Below are positions 53,491 through 63,726 of a stretch of DNA of 64,000 nucleotides, piece after piece; positions within the stretch are counted from its first letter, which is position 1, and each line of letters starts with the position of its first letter. This DNA is from Hymenolepis diminuta. Lineage: Eukaryota; Platyhelminthes; Cestoda; Cyclophyllidea; Hymenolepididae. Both the position numbers and the translations under genes were made by a program. The stretch lies in NCBI GenBank assembly GCA_900708905.1, contig CAADRB010000002.1, positions 4,387,788 to 4,451,787 on the forward strand, written 5' to 3'. The notes under the pieces are model-generated. The model saw only the letters and a list, made by a program, of their open reading frames with translations. It made no database searches and was not told the DNA's origin.

Positions 53491-56400
53491 TCAAGAGGCA
53501 ATGATGCGATAGGGACGTGGAGTAGGTCGCACATCAGCGACTCGCCGTTGTATCAGGGGAGACTCAGAGGTACTACTCTTAACTGTGACCCAAGTGCCAA
53601 TGTCCCCCTCCACGTATACATTGTCGTAGAGTTTGCCCAACAAATCGATATCTGCTGAAGGAACTGCTTGGCGGGTATTACGGATGAACTCACGTTTGGA
53701 CATTTTGTTCTTGATCTGAGGACTTGCAAAATCCTTTGAAAGCATTAACAGCGAAATACATAACACGTAGACCACATCTGAAAATGGAGGTGTAAACGTA
53801 AGTAAATTTATTATTTATTTTAATTTAAATCTCATGACAGATATTTAGAGCCTGTATAGAGCCACCATATACTGTTAAATGCATTTGAATTTCTACTACC
53901 TGGCTATGCGATAACTTAAATACTTGCAGCTTCTGATCATCTTCCAACACTTGCTTTAAGAGAAAGAAAGTAATATTCGATGCTGAATAAACTGAAAAGC
54001 TTCAATTGACCTATCATTCTGTAGACCACTATTAATTAGTGCAATCTGAATATATTTATAGGATTTGCCTATAATTAAAACCCATGAGTGAAAGCCCCAA
54101 ATAAAAACCTTCAATTCACTTTCATGCACATTTCAAGAAACTTGGAAATACATTTTTTCACTATGCGTATTCTGATTTTTACCCTCCCTGTCCGTTGGCA
54201 GCTTAAGCCTCAACATTTTAGTTTACTTTGGGTCATTAAGTCAGTTTCAAATTCTCCATTTCTCCCAGAATTTCTGAACCTCATATGGTATGAATGCTAT
54301 CGGCGACAACAAAATTTCCAGACTTTGCGGAAGGCATAAGATTGTTTGCTTTTAGAACCAACACACTTATTTTGAACAAGTATACAGGTAGATATCCCGA
54401 TGTCTACTTAATCTGGGGAGTTAGTAAGAACTGATAAAATTAAATCTACAAAAGCGAAAATATGGAAAAATAACTTTGAAGAAGTGAAACCTACAGTACA
54501 CAATTTCATACTCACTCGGTTCTCTTGTATGACTATTATAAACGCAACTACAACTTAATACTCTGAAGTCTAATCCAACAGAAGCAAAACGAATAAATTC
54601 GCTTTTTCCTTTTAAAATACTACTCAAACCCTAAGCTATAGGCGATAGACCAGAAAACTGACTTTGCATAGTCTACGATCTTGTCCTACTTTCACTAAAA
54701 TTGCTAGAATTAAACTTTGCATTAAGATAAAATGCCTAGTTGGTCCTCATCTCCCATATATTTCCCACATAATTTTGTGAGAATGTGGAAGGAGACACTT
54801 GCATTGTAGACTGCATATGAGATAAAACTTCTATTTTTAGATTAAAAACATTTAAAAAGCTAGAACAGTAACAGATGGCCAAAGTAATGTGTCCATATAG
54901 GAAGAAAGGATACCAATTTCTTCTGAATAATTGATTGATTGGGCGATTATTCTTCATTAAGTAGAGAATGAAAAGTAAGTAGTCAGCAACAGATAATCTT
55001 TATAAAAATGGCAACCACAAACGGAAAGCTTAAATTAAATGTTTCATGGTTGGAATTTTATAAGAAAGAAAAATGAGAAAAACGTACACAGCTGAATATT
55101 CTACTTGAAAAAATCGAACTTTGCATGAGCGAAATTGAATTCTGTGATAGTTCTTGGCGGTCTTTACATAGATCTGAGGATGTATTTCTGTAATAATCCT
55201 TCCCAAGCTTTGCACTCGAACAAGTGGGTTCTGACCCTTATAGTATGTCGATAGCATAGAGCGTTCTCGAATGTTTAAAAATCTTGAGATATCCTCATAA
55301 GGTGTACTAGGAGAAACCGACAAGTGAATTTATTTATTTATTTAAAAAAACTTGCTGAAAATTAAATTAAATGAAGAGAGAAAAGCTGAAAGATAGTGAT
55401 AAAACCCATTTTAAGACAAAATTGGATTAACGTTAAGAATTGAACACTATAACTGAAGCATGAATGACCGAGCAAGATTAAAGCGTAACTCATCGTTTTC
55501 CGATCGAAAAATTATTTCTTAATTACAGTAATTATGTTTAAAGCACAAGATACTTGACTAACTTAGGTATTCCTTTGTTCAATGTTCCTTGCGTTTTACT
55601 TAATGAACCGCAATAATAAACATGTTGAGTTCGATTTCTAACCTGAAGACTTAAGATTTTAAGATCATTTTCGAAGGAGATCGCTAAACTGCAAACTAAG
55701 TAAAGTCAAGCATCAATCAGTGACACGGATTAAATAAGGTTAAAACTTTCAAAAATAAATGCCGCATTTTAGTCTGGGAAAAATTGTAACAATTTAATAC
55801 TAAAACGGATATTCAAGGTGATTTAACTACGTAAACGACAAGCATTCTTATCTAAAGTTTTAATATATGCAAAAAACTTAAGTATGAAGAGAGCTCTCTA
55901 ACCTGGACGAAAGCCGAGAATCCCATTACAGCGGACGAATTGCACAGAGAAGCGTTCAAGAAGGTGTGGAATGAAATTTTGTGACATATCCATTGGACTT
56001 AGCAACTCTGCGCAGAGGTCACGCAGTGCATTAGGTAGAAACTTGCCACAGAAGTTCTTCATATTCATCAGTGCGTCCAAAACCTCCAAACTGCGAAAAA
56101 AATACGAATAGTTAATCATTATCATTATTTATTAAGGATTGGACATAGTAGATAAGAATTCGCTCAGAAATCTATGTGACGAATCATGAGCGCGAACCAC
56201 TCATTACGTAAATATTGTGCAACACGATTCCCAAAATCAAATAAAGTAAGACTCTTGGATGGTCTTAATCTTATCATTTATTGGAGTTTACTATTAATCC
56301 ATTTCAGTTGCTTTTCCGCGGTGAAAAATGGTAGCTTTTTTACTCGTTGTGGGTCATTATAAAAATAATAGATCACAACTATAGCAAAAAAAGTCGAAAC

Positions 56401-59400
56401 CCACACCCCAATACGGTGTTATCCAGTAAATTGAGTACAAACAGTTTTGGTTAACATGCAGGCCAAATAGAGAAGGACAACGAGAGAGGTGAATGGCTAA
56501 TTCCTCCAACTAACTCCCTACTAATCAACACTGAAAACACACGAAACACGAACTCAATTCTCTATCCAACTTTTCAGATTTTATTTATATACAAGTTTGG
56601 AACTATTTAATTGTTCTTAAAAGGTAATAAAAATAAACGAAACAACTAGATGATTATTAGAATAATCCCAGTCTCAATAAATGCAATCACACCTGACTAA
56701 TTGTGAATGTAGTCTAACCCCGACAAATAATTCAGAGCGATCAACATGGAATTATATTCTTGTACTGAGACAGATTGGAGAGGAAAAAAAGTAATTATTT
56801 CGGAGAAAAGAGTTGTCAGCTGTTAGTGAGAAATGGGATGGTCTTTACAATACCCACCAAATCAAAGACCGACTTGAATCTTGCAATCCCGATTTAAAGC
56901 TATAAGAAAAAAGACGGGAGTACTTCGCTCTTGAGTTACAAAGAACGAGGTTATATAAAATAAGAACGGGATAAATGTTAGTGAATGGCCGGAAGCACAC
57001 AGACTGATCACCAGTTGGTGAAGATAGCCAATACCTTTAGAATTACACCCCATCAGCTTTAATGAGTCAGTTATAGATCAGAACTGTGCACTTGCATTAC
57101 CTTCACACCAGGTTTAAAATCAGTGCATCATAAACAGTGATTATACTACACTACTACACCTTAGCTCATTCTCTTACCACCCCAGAGTTGAGCTTTAAAA
57201 CCCCTTATTGTAACCGATTCATGATACTTCTTCTCAGAGAGAGAGAAACAGGACAATTAAGCTTTATGCAGGATTAAGTCAAGTGAGAGCTAGATTGTCG
57301 CAAATCACATGATCGCATGTTTAAAGTCACAGATTAGCAATTCAGGAGACCAGCAAGGTGCACACAATCTATATTACTCAAAAGATTTATTATTAGTAAG
57401 CTTATAGCATAGCTTATATTGAGTGCACTTCCACGTCGATGGTTACGGTAATCTCCAGCTGGTTCTTGGAAAAATACAAACGGTAGCCATCTCTTCTCCT
57501 CAAAATCGTCTTGCTAAGGAATATTTTTTATCCAATATTACCGTAGGTTTATGTAGATACAGAGTCACCTTTCAAACACTTTTAATTTTGGGTATACTTC
57601 ACATCGAAATGTAGACTGAAATGTAAAAATACCTTAGCACAAATTATGTGCGCCGGTGGCACAGCGGTTAACATGCTCATGCCCTGCGAAGTCAGATTCC
57701 CACAGGTTTACACTCAGTGAGCGGAATATCAACTACACCAGTTAAGTCTGGCTAATAAATGGAGTGGTGATAGAATTCAAATTTCTTAACAGCGATACTC
57801 TATGATGTTACCTCTCTACCTAACATGAACGCTAAAAAAAGCTTTCCTAAATGGATTAGGAAGTTCCACGTCGATGTGTTCAGTAATCCCAGCTGATTTT
57901 CACAGCAAAAAGTAGTCGGTAGCCATAGCTACTATTATTCCCTGATTTGGATATAGTGGAAAAGTCCCGGGAAAACATATTAAAAGCAAGACCAAAATTG
58001 AAGAATGTAATGCCAAAAGTCGAAAACATTTGAATATTAAACGCTTAACGAGGTCTATTAGCAGTTCGTTACAATTAATCAATCGGTACTGATTTCACCT
58101 CCATGTCGATAAATAAAACTATTTACCTGTGATTACTGCAAAAAGTTGACGGTAACCATAGTTGCTATTGTCTCAGATTTGATGTAGTGTACATTTCTTG
58201 ACACATTTTAATCTTAAACAGTCACAGTTAACTAAAATCGATTACTTTTGAATGCATTCCACGTGGAAGTGTATGCAAAAAAGTTATGGAGCCGGATAAA
58301 ATCCTTCCAATTATAATGCTGAACAATTAAAAGGCATGGAATTGTACTGAATCAGCATTTCTATTACACGACGATTAGGGTACGAGCATTAAAATAAGTG
58401 GCGAAACGGGCAATTCCGATACAAAACAAAATAACTCATTTCTATAGAAATGTACATAAGTGTACTTGTATCAAAGTACCAAGCAGAATGGGGGAAGGGA
58501 AATAATTTCTCTAAGAGTACTTGAGTTTGGATGTCAATTAGGAAAGTAAACACTATGGTAATAGGATAAAGAATTACGATAATTAGATGATCGATAAGTT
58601 TTACAAAAAAAAGTTAATATGAAAACTAATACTAAACCAAAACTAATGCATTGATTCTTAAACATATATGGGGTATAAGAAAAGACAACCATTATATACA
58701 ATGTCATTTTTGTCATGACAGTTACACAAAAAAACGCTAAGGTTTTGATATGAACAACACTGAGTACTTACTTGGCCTCGAGGTATCGTCGTTTCTGATC
58801 TGGATTAAGTCCAGGTGTGACGTGGAGATAGAGAGCAATATGCTGTACGTCATCATTGAGTATTTTATTTTCATGAAGGTATCGCATTCCTTCAAAAGCG
58901 TCACTATTAAAGGTCAGTCGAGCTTCATCCAATCGTAAGAATAGAATTCGAAAAGAAAAATCGGGCTTCTCACGCCAATTCTCATAGGCCGAGCAGAAGG
59001 GCCAGTAGGTTCGGCACAATCTATAGAGTAATAAGGAAGACAAAAAGGTAATGTATATCAAAACTGAAATGAATAATCCACTTTATTCATTAAGGCCTAC
59101 CCTCGCCAAAGAATTTCACTAGAGGCCAAATCCCACCAAACGCCAGATGCTAAATAAAGATCTGTTGGATTTAAGTATGAAAGAATAGTCAAGGCCAATT
59201 CAGGTGGAAGATCATGGAGGTCAAAATGTACCTTAGATTGATCTAGAAAGGAGAGGGATAGCACATATGTAAGGACATACCTTCGATTACGCTGTTAGAA
59301 TGCCAAGATGAAGGCAAAAGAGCTGCCAATTGTGCTTGATAGCGCTGAGGAAGAATTAAGGCCAGATTACCAACAGGAGTCGTCGATATAAGTTGACCCA

Positions 59401-59401
59401 T
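53491..59401 (-). CDS. FBXO8: FBXO8 homologue, F-box plus Sec7-like protein (complete, 5 exons, 328 aa)
   Basis: Exons on the minus strand: 59401-59281, 59242-59101, 59020-58772, 56090-55903, 53777-53491. Phases agree and total 987 nt; human FBXO8 is 319 aa. An acceptor-like AG lies 8 nt before the ATG. The protein opens MGQLIS, sharing MGQ with the human protein. The F-box is at about 51-88 (LPPELALTILSYLNPTDLYL, then VWWDLAS, EILWRGLC). The Sec7-like region follows: FRILFLRLDEARLTFN, FEGMRYLHENKILNDD, NFCGKFLPNALRDL, VYVLCISLLMLS, KNKMSKREFIRNTRQA and LYDNVYV. The C-terminal tail of about 35 residues is longer than in human. Canonical Sec7 domains carry an LPGE glutamic finger; here it reads LPNA, as in FBXO8, so no exchange activity is expected. 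The family is an SCF substrate receptor linked to ARF6 turnover. Confidence 0.95.
53778..55902 (-). other. FBXO8 intron 4, 2.1 kb
   Basis: Donor GTTAGA, acceptor TTTCAG. A minus-strand open frame at 55030-55323 shows no similarity to FBXO8 and no clear splice sites, and is treated as chance. Confidence 0.6.
57426..57508 (+). repeat. Local intronic repeat, unit 1
   Basis: TTCCACGTCGATGGTTACGG, then GTAATC, CCAGCTGGTT and CGGTAGCCAT. Matches units 2 and 3 in block order. Confidence 0.6.
57648..57842 (+). repeat. tRNA-headed SINE-like repeat, copy 3
   Basis: The head is GCCGGTGGCACAGCGGTTAA (A box), then GTCAGATTCCC as a degenerate B box. The body blocks GTCTGGC, GGTGATAGAATT and CTATGATGTTACCTCTCT occur in the same order as in the copy at 41053. 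It is antisense to FBXO8 within intron 3 and ends in an A-run (GCTAAAAAAAGC), as SINEs often do. Confidence 0.7.
57862..57960 (+). repeat. Local intronic repeat, unit 2
   Basis: GTTCCACGTCGATG, AGTAATCCCAGCTGATT, GCAAAAAGTAGTCGGTAGCC, CATAGCTACTATT, TGATTTGGATATAGTG. This is the most complete unit and overlaps both others in content. Confidence 0.65.
58094..58190 (+). repeat. Local intronic repeat, unit 3
   Basis: CACCTCCATGTCGAT, GTGATTACTGCAAAAAGTTG, ACGGTAACCATAGTTGCTAT, GATTTGATGTAGTG. Block order follows unit 2. A possible fourth remnant (ATTCCACGTGG) lies at about 58256. Confidence 0.6.
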
Positions 59402-59409
59402 ATGAACAC

Positions 59410-61999
59410 CTGGAACAAAAATAGCTCAATGAGGAACCATTATAAGTTCAATGCACATGGTCTCATTCAATGGGTAAATTAAGGGAAAATATTTAAGACG
59501 CTTAAAAATCAAATTTATAAAAATATAATACTTTAAATGTAATAAATTATAGAAACATAAAGAGTGGATATATAAAAAAATGGATAAATATATAACGTAT
59601 GATATAAAAATGCATTGAACACGGGGAGATTTCTTAAATGTTGAAGAACAAAAACATGTATAATGTAAGAAAACTTGCCAAGGCCGAAATATATGCAAAA
59701 ATAAAATTGGCAACGAGTTATTTATAATTATATAGCCCTCCAAAGCTGAAGGCTAAAGGCTAAATATGCCGTTACCTGATTAATGGCATCGTGTGAGAGT
59801 TGTATCAGACTTACGTAAAATTGCCCGAAAATTGTAAAATTAAAAAATAGATATTTTTTATCTCAACCGGGCTTACTCGGTCGAATTAATTGCACTGATA
59901 TTGACGTAAATTTGTTAACATTCCCATAGCGAAAGTTGCGTATCAAAGATCTGTCTAGCCTGTACAAAATACAAACAAAATTTTTCATTTTCAATTTTAT
60001 GTAATACTTTACTTTCAGTCCATTTCTACTCGCTCTGTCAAGCACTAAAACAAATCCATAATCACATGAAATATCTGAAAATGTCCATAAAAATTAATCT
60101 TGAATCGAAATTAATCCTAGGGTTTTATCATTAATTTCTTATTCTTTGATAAATACTTGTTTGACTTGGAAAGAGATCACACCGGGAGGATTAAGTTTAG
60201 TCGTACAGTTCGAATGTGGTAGGAAGACCATCCAGTTAGTTAATCAATACTAATTTAGTATACAACGGTCTCTTCTCACAGACGTCAGATATGTTAAATA
60301 ACCGAAGTTTAAGTGATAATTGGCGTTTTATGTGGTTCTAGATACAAATCTGGATCGCTTGTGCATGATGCAGTTTTTAAGGTCAACCAACTGACATAAC
60401 AATGCCTGATATTTAATATTGATATTGGATGCATTAAATCTTTGGGATACCGAAAGCGATAAAATGAATTTAAAAATGGTTGTCTTGATTTGAAATGACG
60501 TGAAAAATTTTCATAATATATTGAAGTAATTTTGGCTAAATCTATAATTTTAATATACGTCGATATGGTTAAATACTTGGATATTATATTCTCTGTTGGA
60601 TATGTTACTTTAACGTTACGTTATACTGTAGGATTATTCAATGGGACGCCTGAATCATCACGTTGAAGTGGTTTCCGATTCACTAAATAAAGTAATCGTT
60701 TCTCTAATAAAATTTATACCCTTTGTAATGGTAAATCGTCCAAGATTTAAACGAACTCTCTCATGTCTGGTCGCAATCATCAACTGATCTAGGCCAAATT
60801 TCCCGTAGCGCGATGTTAAATATCGCTGTTGCCAAGCTCGACTCAAACCATATGTCGATAGATCTAAACTAAATTTCCCTCAACGGATTGAAAACATCAT
60901 TGTTGACCTGACTTAACCAATATCTCCTAATTCGTTTTTTTCCAAGAGTATTTTCCTATATAGACAACTATCACACACGTATATTTCCACCGTGTTTCAC
61001 TCTTATATACACAGTCTTCGTCTCTAGCCCCATTTGAGCCTTTTCTCTGCTCCAAATTATGCTTTAAAACCAGTAACTTCTCTTCTGTCTATTCAGTTCT
61101 CGTATTGAAGACTGACAGGTAAAAGGTTTTGGCTGAAGAATAGCTAGGAGAATACTTGTTAACTAAACCCTTATTCTACCAACTCCTAAAACATATCGTG
61201 AGTATGACACATATTCGATTGTTGTTTCTGCTGATTAACAGTACTAAATGCCCAATCATAAAAGGCAAATTGTTTACGCTCTTTTGCATTTATATACATT
61301 AATGATTAAAAGCTTAGGGTTAAAATCTGCAAAATAACTTATCAAAACATCTGATACGCATATCAGATGTTTTTAAACCCCCAGAGATTTTGGTATAGCA
61401 AACAGACGTCTCTCAACACCTGGTGATTGGAAATGATTGATTAACGATAAGATTTCCACTACAGTGTCCACTGGCGGTCCCGCTGTGTGTGTTTGCACAT
61501 AGATATCTAAACATATGTCTATAATCACTCCAAGACTCCAACAACGAGACATGACTGACGTCTAAAGAAGAAATGTTTTGTATGTAAACTTGATTTACTT
61601 ATTAATAAATTGGGGTGGCTTGCCTGCCACCTCCGAACTGTCGACATGAGTGACTTGACTTATTCCATCTATTCGATTGATGTGGCCCCGGTAGCTATAA
61701 CGTTATTACAGATTTGAAATGGTAAAACGACGGACTGACTCAGCAATAGGACCACATTTGGGAGATACAAGTGTTTTCAGAAAACTAGAGCAGTTACAAT
61801 CACTAATTTTGACCAAAAAATTGAACAGTGCCAAAACATTAATAAGAACACTATCAGATGGATCATATTTAATTTTGATCGTCATTCACAAAATAAAAAA
61901 CTGTGGCATTGGGCAATCCATTATGGAAAACAATTTTTTAGGGGTCTGGTTTCTTTATCCATAACAAAAGTCGACTTAGATGTCGCTATACTGTGAAAG
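59410..61999. other. Intergenic interval of about 2.6 kb between divergent FBXO8 and PHKB
   Basis: FBXO8 (minus) and PHKB (plus) point away from each other, so both promoters should lie here. I could not pick a convincing core promoter. It contains a dispersed repeat copy at 61555-61695. The open frame at 61719-61964 has no family resemblance and no in-phase link to PHKB, so it is not annotated as coding. Confidence 0.5.
61555..61695 (+). repeat. Dispersed repeat, copy 2 (partner at 14580)
   Basis: Blocks AAATTGGGGTGGCTTGCC, a C-rich segment, GAGTGACTTGACTTATT and TTCGATTGATGTGGCCC match 14580-14715 in order and spacing. No coding capacity. Confidence 0.6.
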
Positions 62000-62001
62000 T
62001 C

Positions 62002-62114
62002 TCATTCTTTATCCCCCTTTTCGATCTGAATCAGCGTCAATGGATGTGCATCGATGAAAATCGAAGTCATGACTTCTGAGTCAATAGACTCGCACGTTTA
62101 AGTTGCCATCAATG
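62002..62114 (-). repeat. tRNA-headed SINE-like repeat, diverged copy 5
   Basis: On the minus strand GATGGCAACTTAAACGTGCG (A-box region), GACTTCGATTTTCATCGATG (B-box region) and GCACATCCA follow the head of the copy at 41053 (CGGTTCAATTCCCATCGGCGCACA). The body is poorly preserved. It lies about 400 bp upstream of the PHKB start. Confidence 0.5.
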
Positions 62115-62498
62115 AAATTGTTAACCCCAAAATTGTTTTAAGCAATGTAATTTTGGTAAAATATGCATCTTGATATGGAAAATCTAATACCAAATAAAAG
62201 TAGGTTGTTATTAAAAATTATTTTTTTTAAATAACTGCATTAAAACTGTTAAAAATTATATATACCTACTTTTGTGCCAGAAGATTTACAACCTTATGCT
62301 TTAATTTTCAGCCCAAAGTAATAGAATATAAACATGGGGCAGTGAAATAACCAAAGAAAACTGTAAAATATAAGTCATTTTGGTGTCTTTTATGAGAATT
62401 TATTCTTTAGAAAAGTGTCTAGGTTCATGATGATTCTAATGATGAGCTGTATAGGCTTACCTGACACTTTCAATTAATTAGCCTTATCGTCTACGACG

Positions 62499-63726
62499 AT
62501 GGCGATTGATAAGGCGAAATTAGATTTTTATTACAGGCTTATTAACGAAACTATCCTTTCATTGCAAGTAGGTTTCTGATGTCTTAAAATTACAATTTTC
62601 AGGATGTTGTCACAGGTCTTGTACCCGCTTCTCCGTCAAATCCACACGCCTGGATAAGAGATAATGTGTATGTGTCTTTTTCGATATGGGGACTTTCTAT
62701 GGCTTATCGAAAGGTTCCTGATGTCGACGAAGACAGATCTCGTGGATATGAATTGGAAAAGGTATTTCTAGTAATGTTAAATATAGTGTTAAGTGCGTCG
62801 TGAGCCTTATGCGAGGAATATTAAAATGCTACATGTCTCAAGCCGACAAAGTAGAAATGTTCAAGAAAACCCAATTTCATGGATCTTCTTTACATGCCAA
62901 ATTTGATTCTCGAACATGCAAAGCAGTAGTTGGTGATTTCGAATGGGGTCATCTCCAAATCGATGCAGTTTCTCTCTACCTTCTCGCTCTTGCCCAGATG
63001 ACCGTATCTGGCCTTCGCATCATCTGGACAGTTGATGAAGTTGCTTTCATTCAAAATCTTGTCTTTTACATCGAACCAGCTTCTCGAATTCCTGATTACG
63101 GTATCTGGGAACGTGGTGATAAGACCAACCACGGGTTACCCGAGCTCAACACTAGCTCTGTCGGTCTTGCAAAGGTAATATTTTTTCGCGCTTTATTGAT
63201 ATCGAAATTCATCCAGGCTGCTTTAGAATCTCTGAACGGTTTGGATCTTTTTGGCCCACAAGGTGGCGTTAACTCAACCATTCATTGCTTAATGGACGAA
63301 TGTCAAAAATGTAATACAGTTTTGGAAAACATGTTACCAAGAGAGTCATACTCTAAAGAAACGGATGCAGCCCTTTTGGGTATCATTAGTTACCCTGGTT
63401 TTGCAGTTGCTGATGAGGCACTTATTGAACGAACTCGAAATACCATCCTCTCAAAATTGCTTGGAAGGTTTGTACAAATTCCTATTTATATTTTGTGATC
63501 CTTCTTTAGCTATGGTTGCATTCGTTTCCTGCGAGATGGTTATAAGACTGCTAGGGAGGATTCAAATCGTTTGCACTATGAGCCCTGGGAGCTGAGAATG
63601 TTTGATGGGATTGAATGCCAGTGGCCACTCTTCTTCACCTATCTTGTTATTGGTGCCTGCTTTGATGACAACTTTGATTTGGCCAAAAAGTATATGGATC
63701 AGTTGGAGCAGATTGTCCTTCGAAGG
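62499..63726 (+). CDS. PHKB: PHKB homologue, phosphorylase b kinase regulatory beta subunit (5' part, 5 exons, runs off the window)
   Basis: Coding exons: 62499-62567, 62603-62761, 62794-63174, 63217-63467, 63510-63726. Phases agree, giving 359 codons; the last donor GTATAT leads into an intron that leaves the window. PHKB is a large (about 1,090 aa in human) regulatory and scaffolding subunit of the hexadecameric kinase that activates glycogen phosphorylase. The N-terminal part is a glucoamylase-like helical domain. Seen here: [117 protein letters not shown] and [23 protein letters not shown] and the LPRES segment favour beta over alpha. The ATG follows an in-frame TAA (62475-62477) and an acceptor-like AG at 62479-62480. 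The N-terminus is about 60 residues shorter than in human, so a missed upstream exon is possible. Confidence 0.95.
62568..62602 (+). other. 35-nt micro-intron, PHKB intron 1
   Basis: GTAGGT...TTTCAG. Introns 2 (62762-62793, 32 nt), 3 (63175-63216, 42 nt) and 4 (63468-63509, 42 nt) are also tiny. Each is confirmed by restored homology across the junction. Confidence 0.85.

Larger units (their letters stand above)
56091..58771 (-). other. FBXO8 intron 3, 2.7 kb, repeat-bearing
   Basis: The largest intron in the window. It carries three copies of a local repeat (57426, 57862, 58094) and a SINE-like copy at 57648, inserted between the first and second of them. Confidence 0.7.

Noticed and set aside
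55030..55323. Possible extra FBXO8 exon in intron 4
   Set aside because: The flanking exons already join in phase and match the family without a gap; this frame has no FBXO8 similarity.
61719..61964. Possible first exon of PHKB beginning MVKRRTDS
   Set aside because: No similarity to PHKB N-termini and no donor in a phase that joins 62499 or 62603 convincingly.
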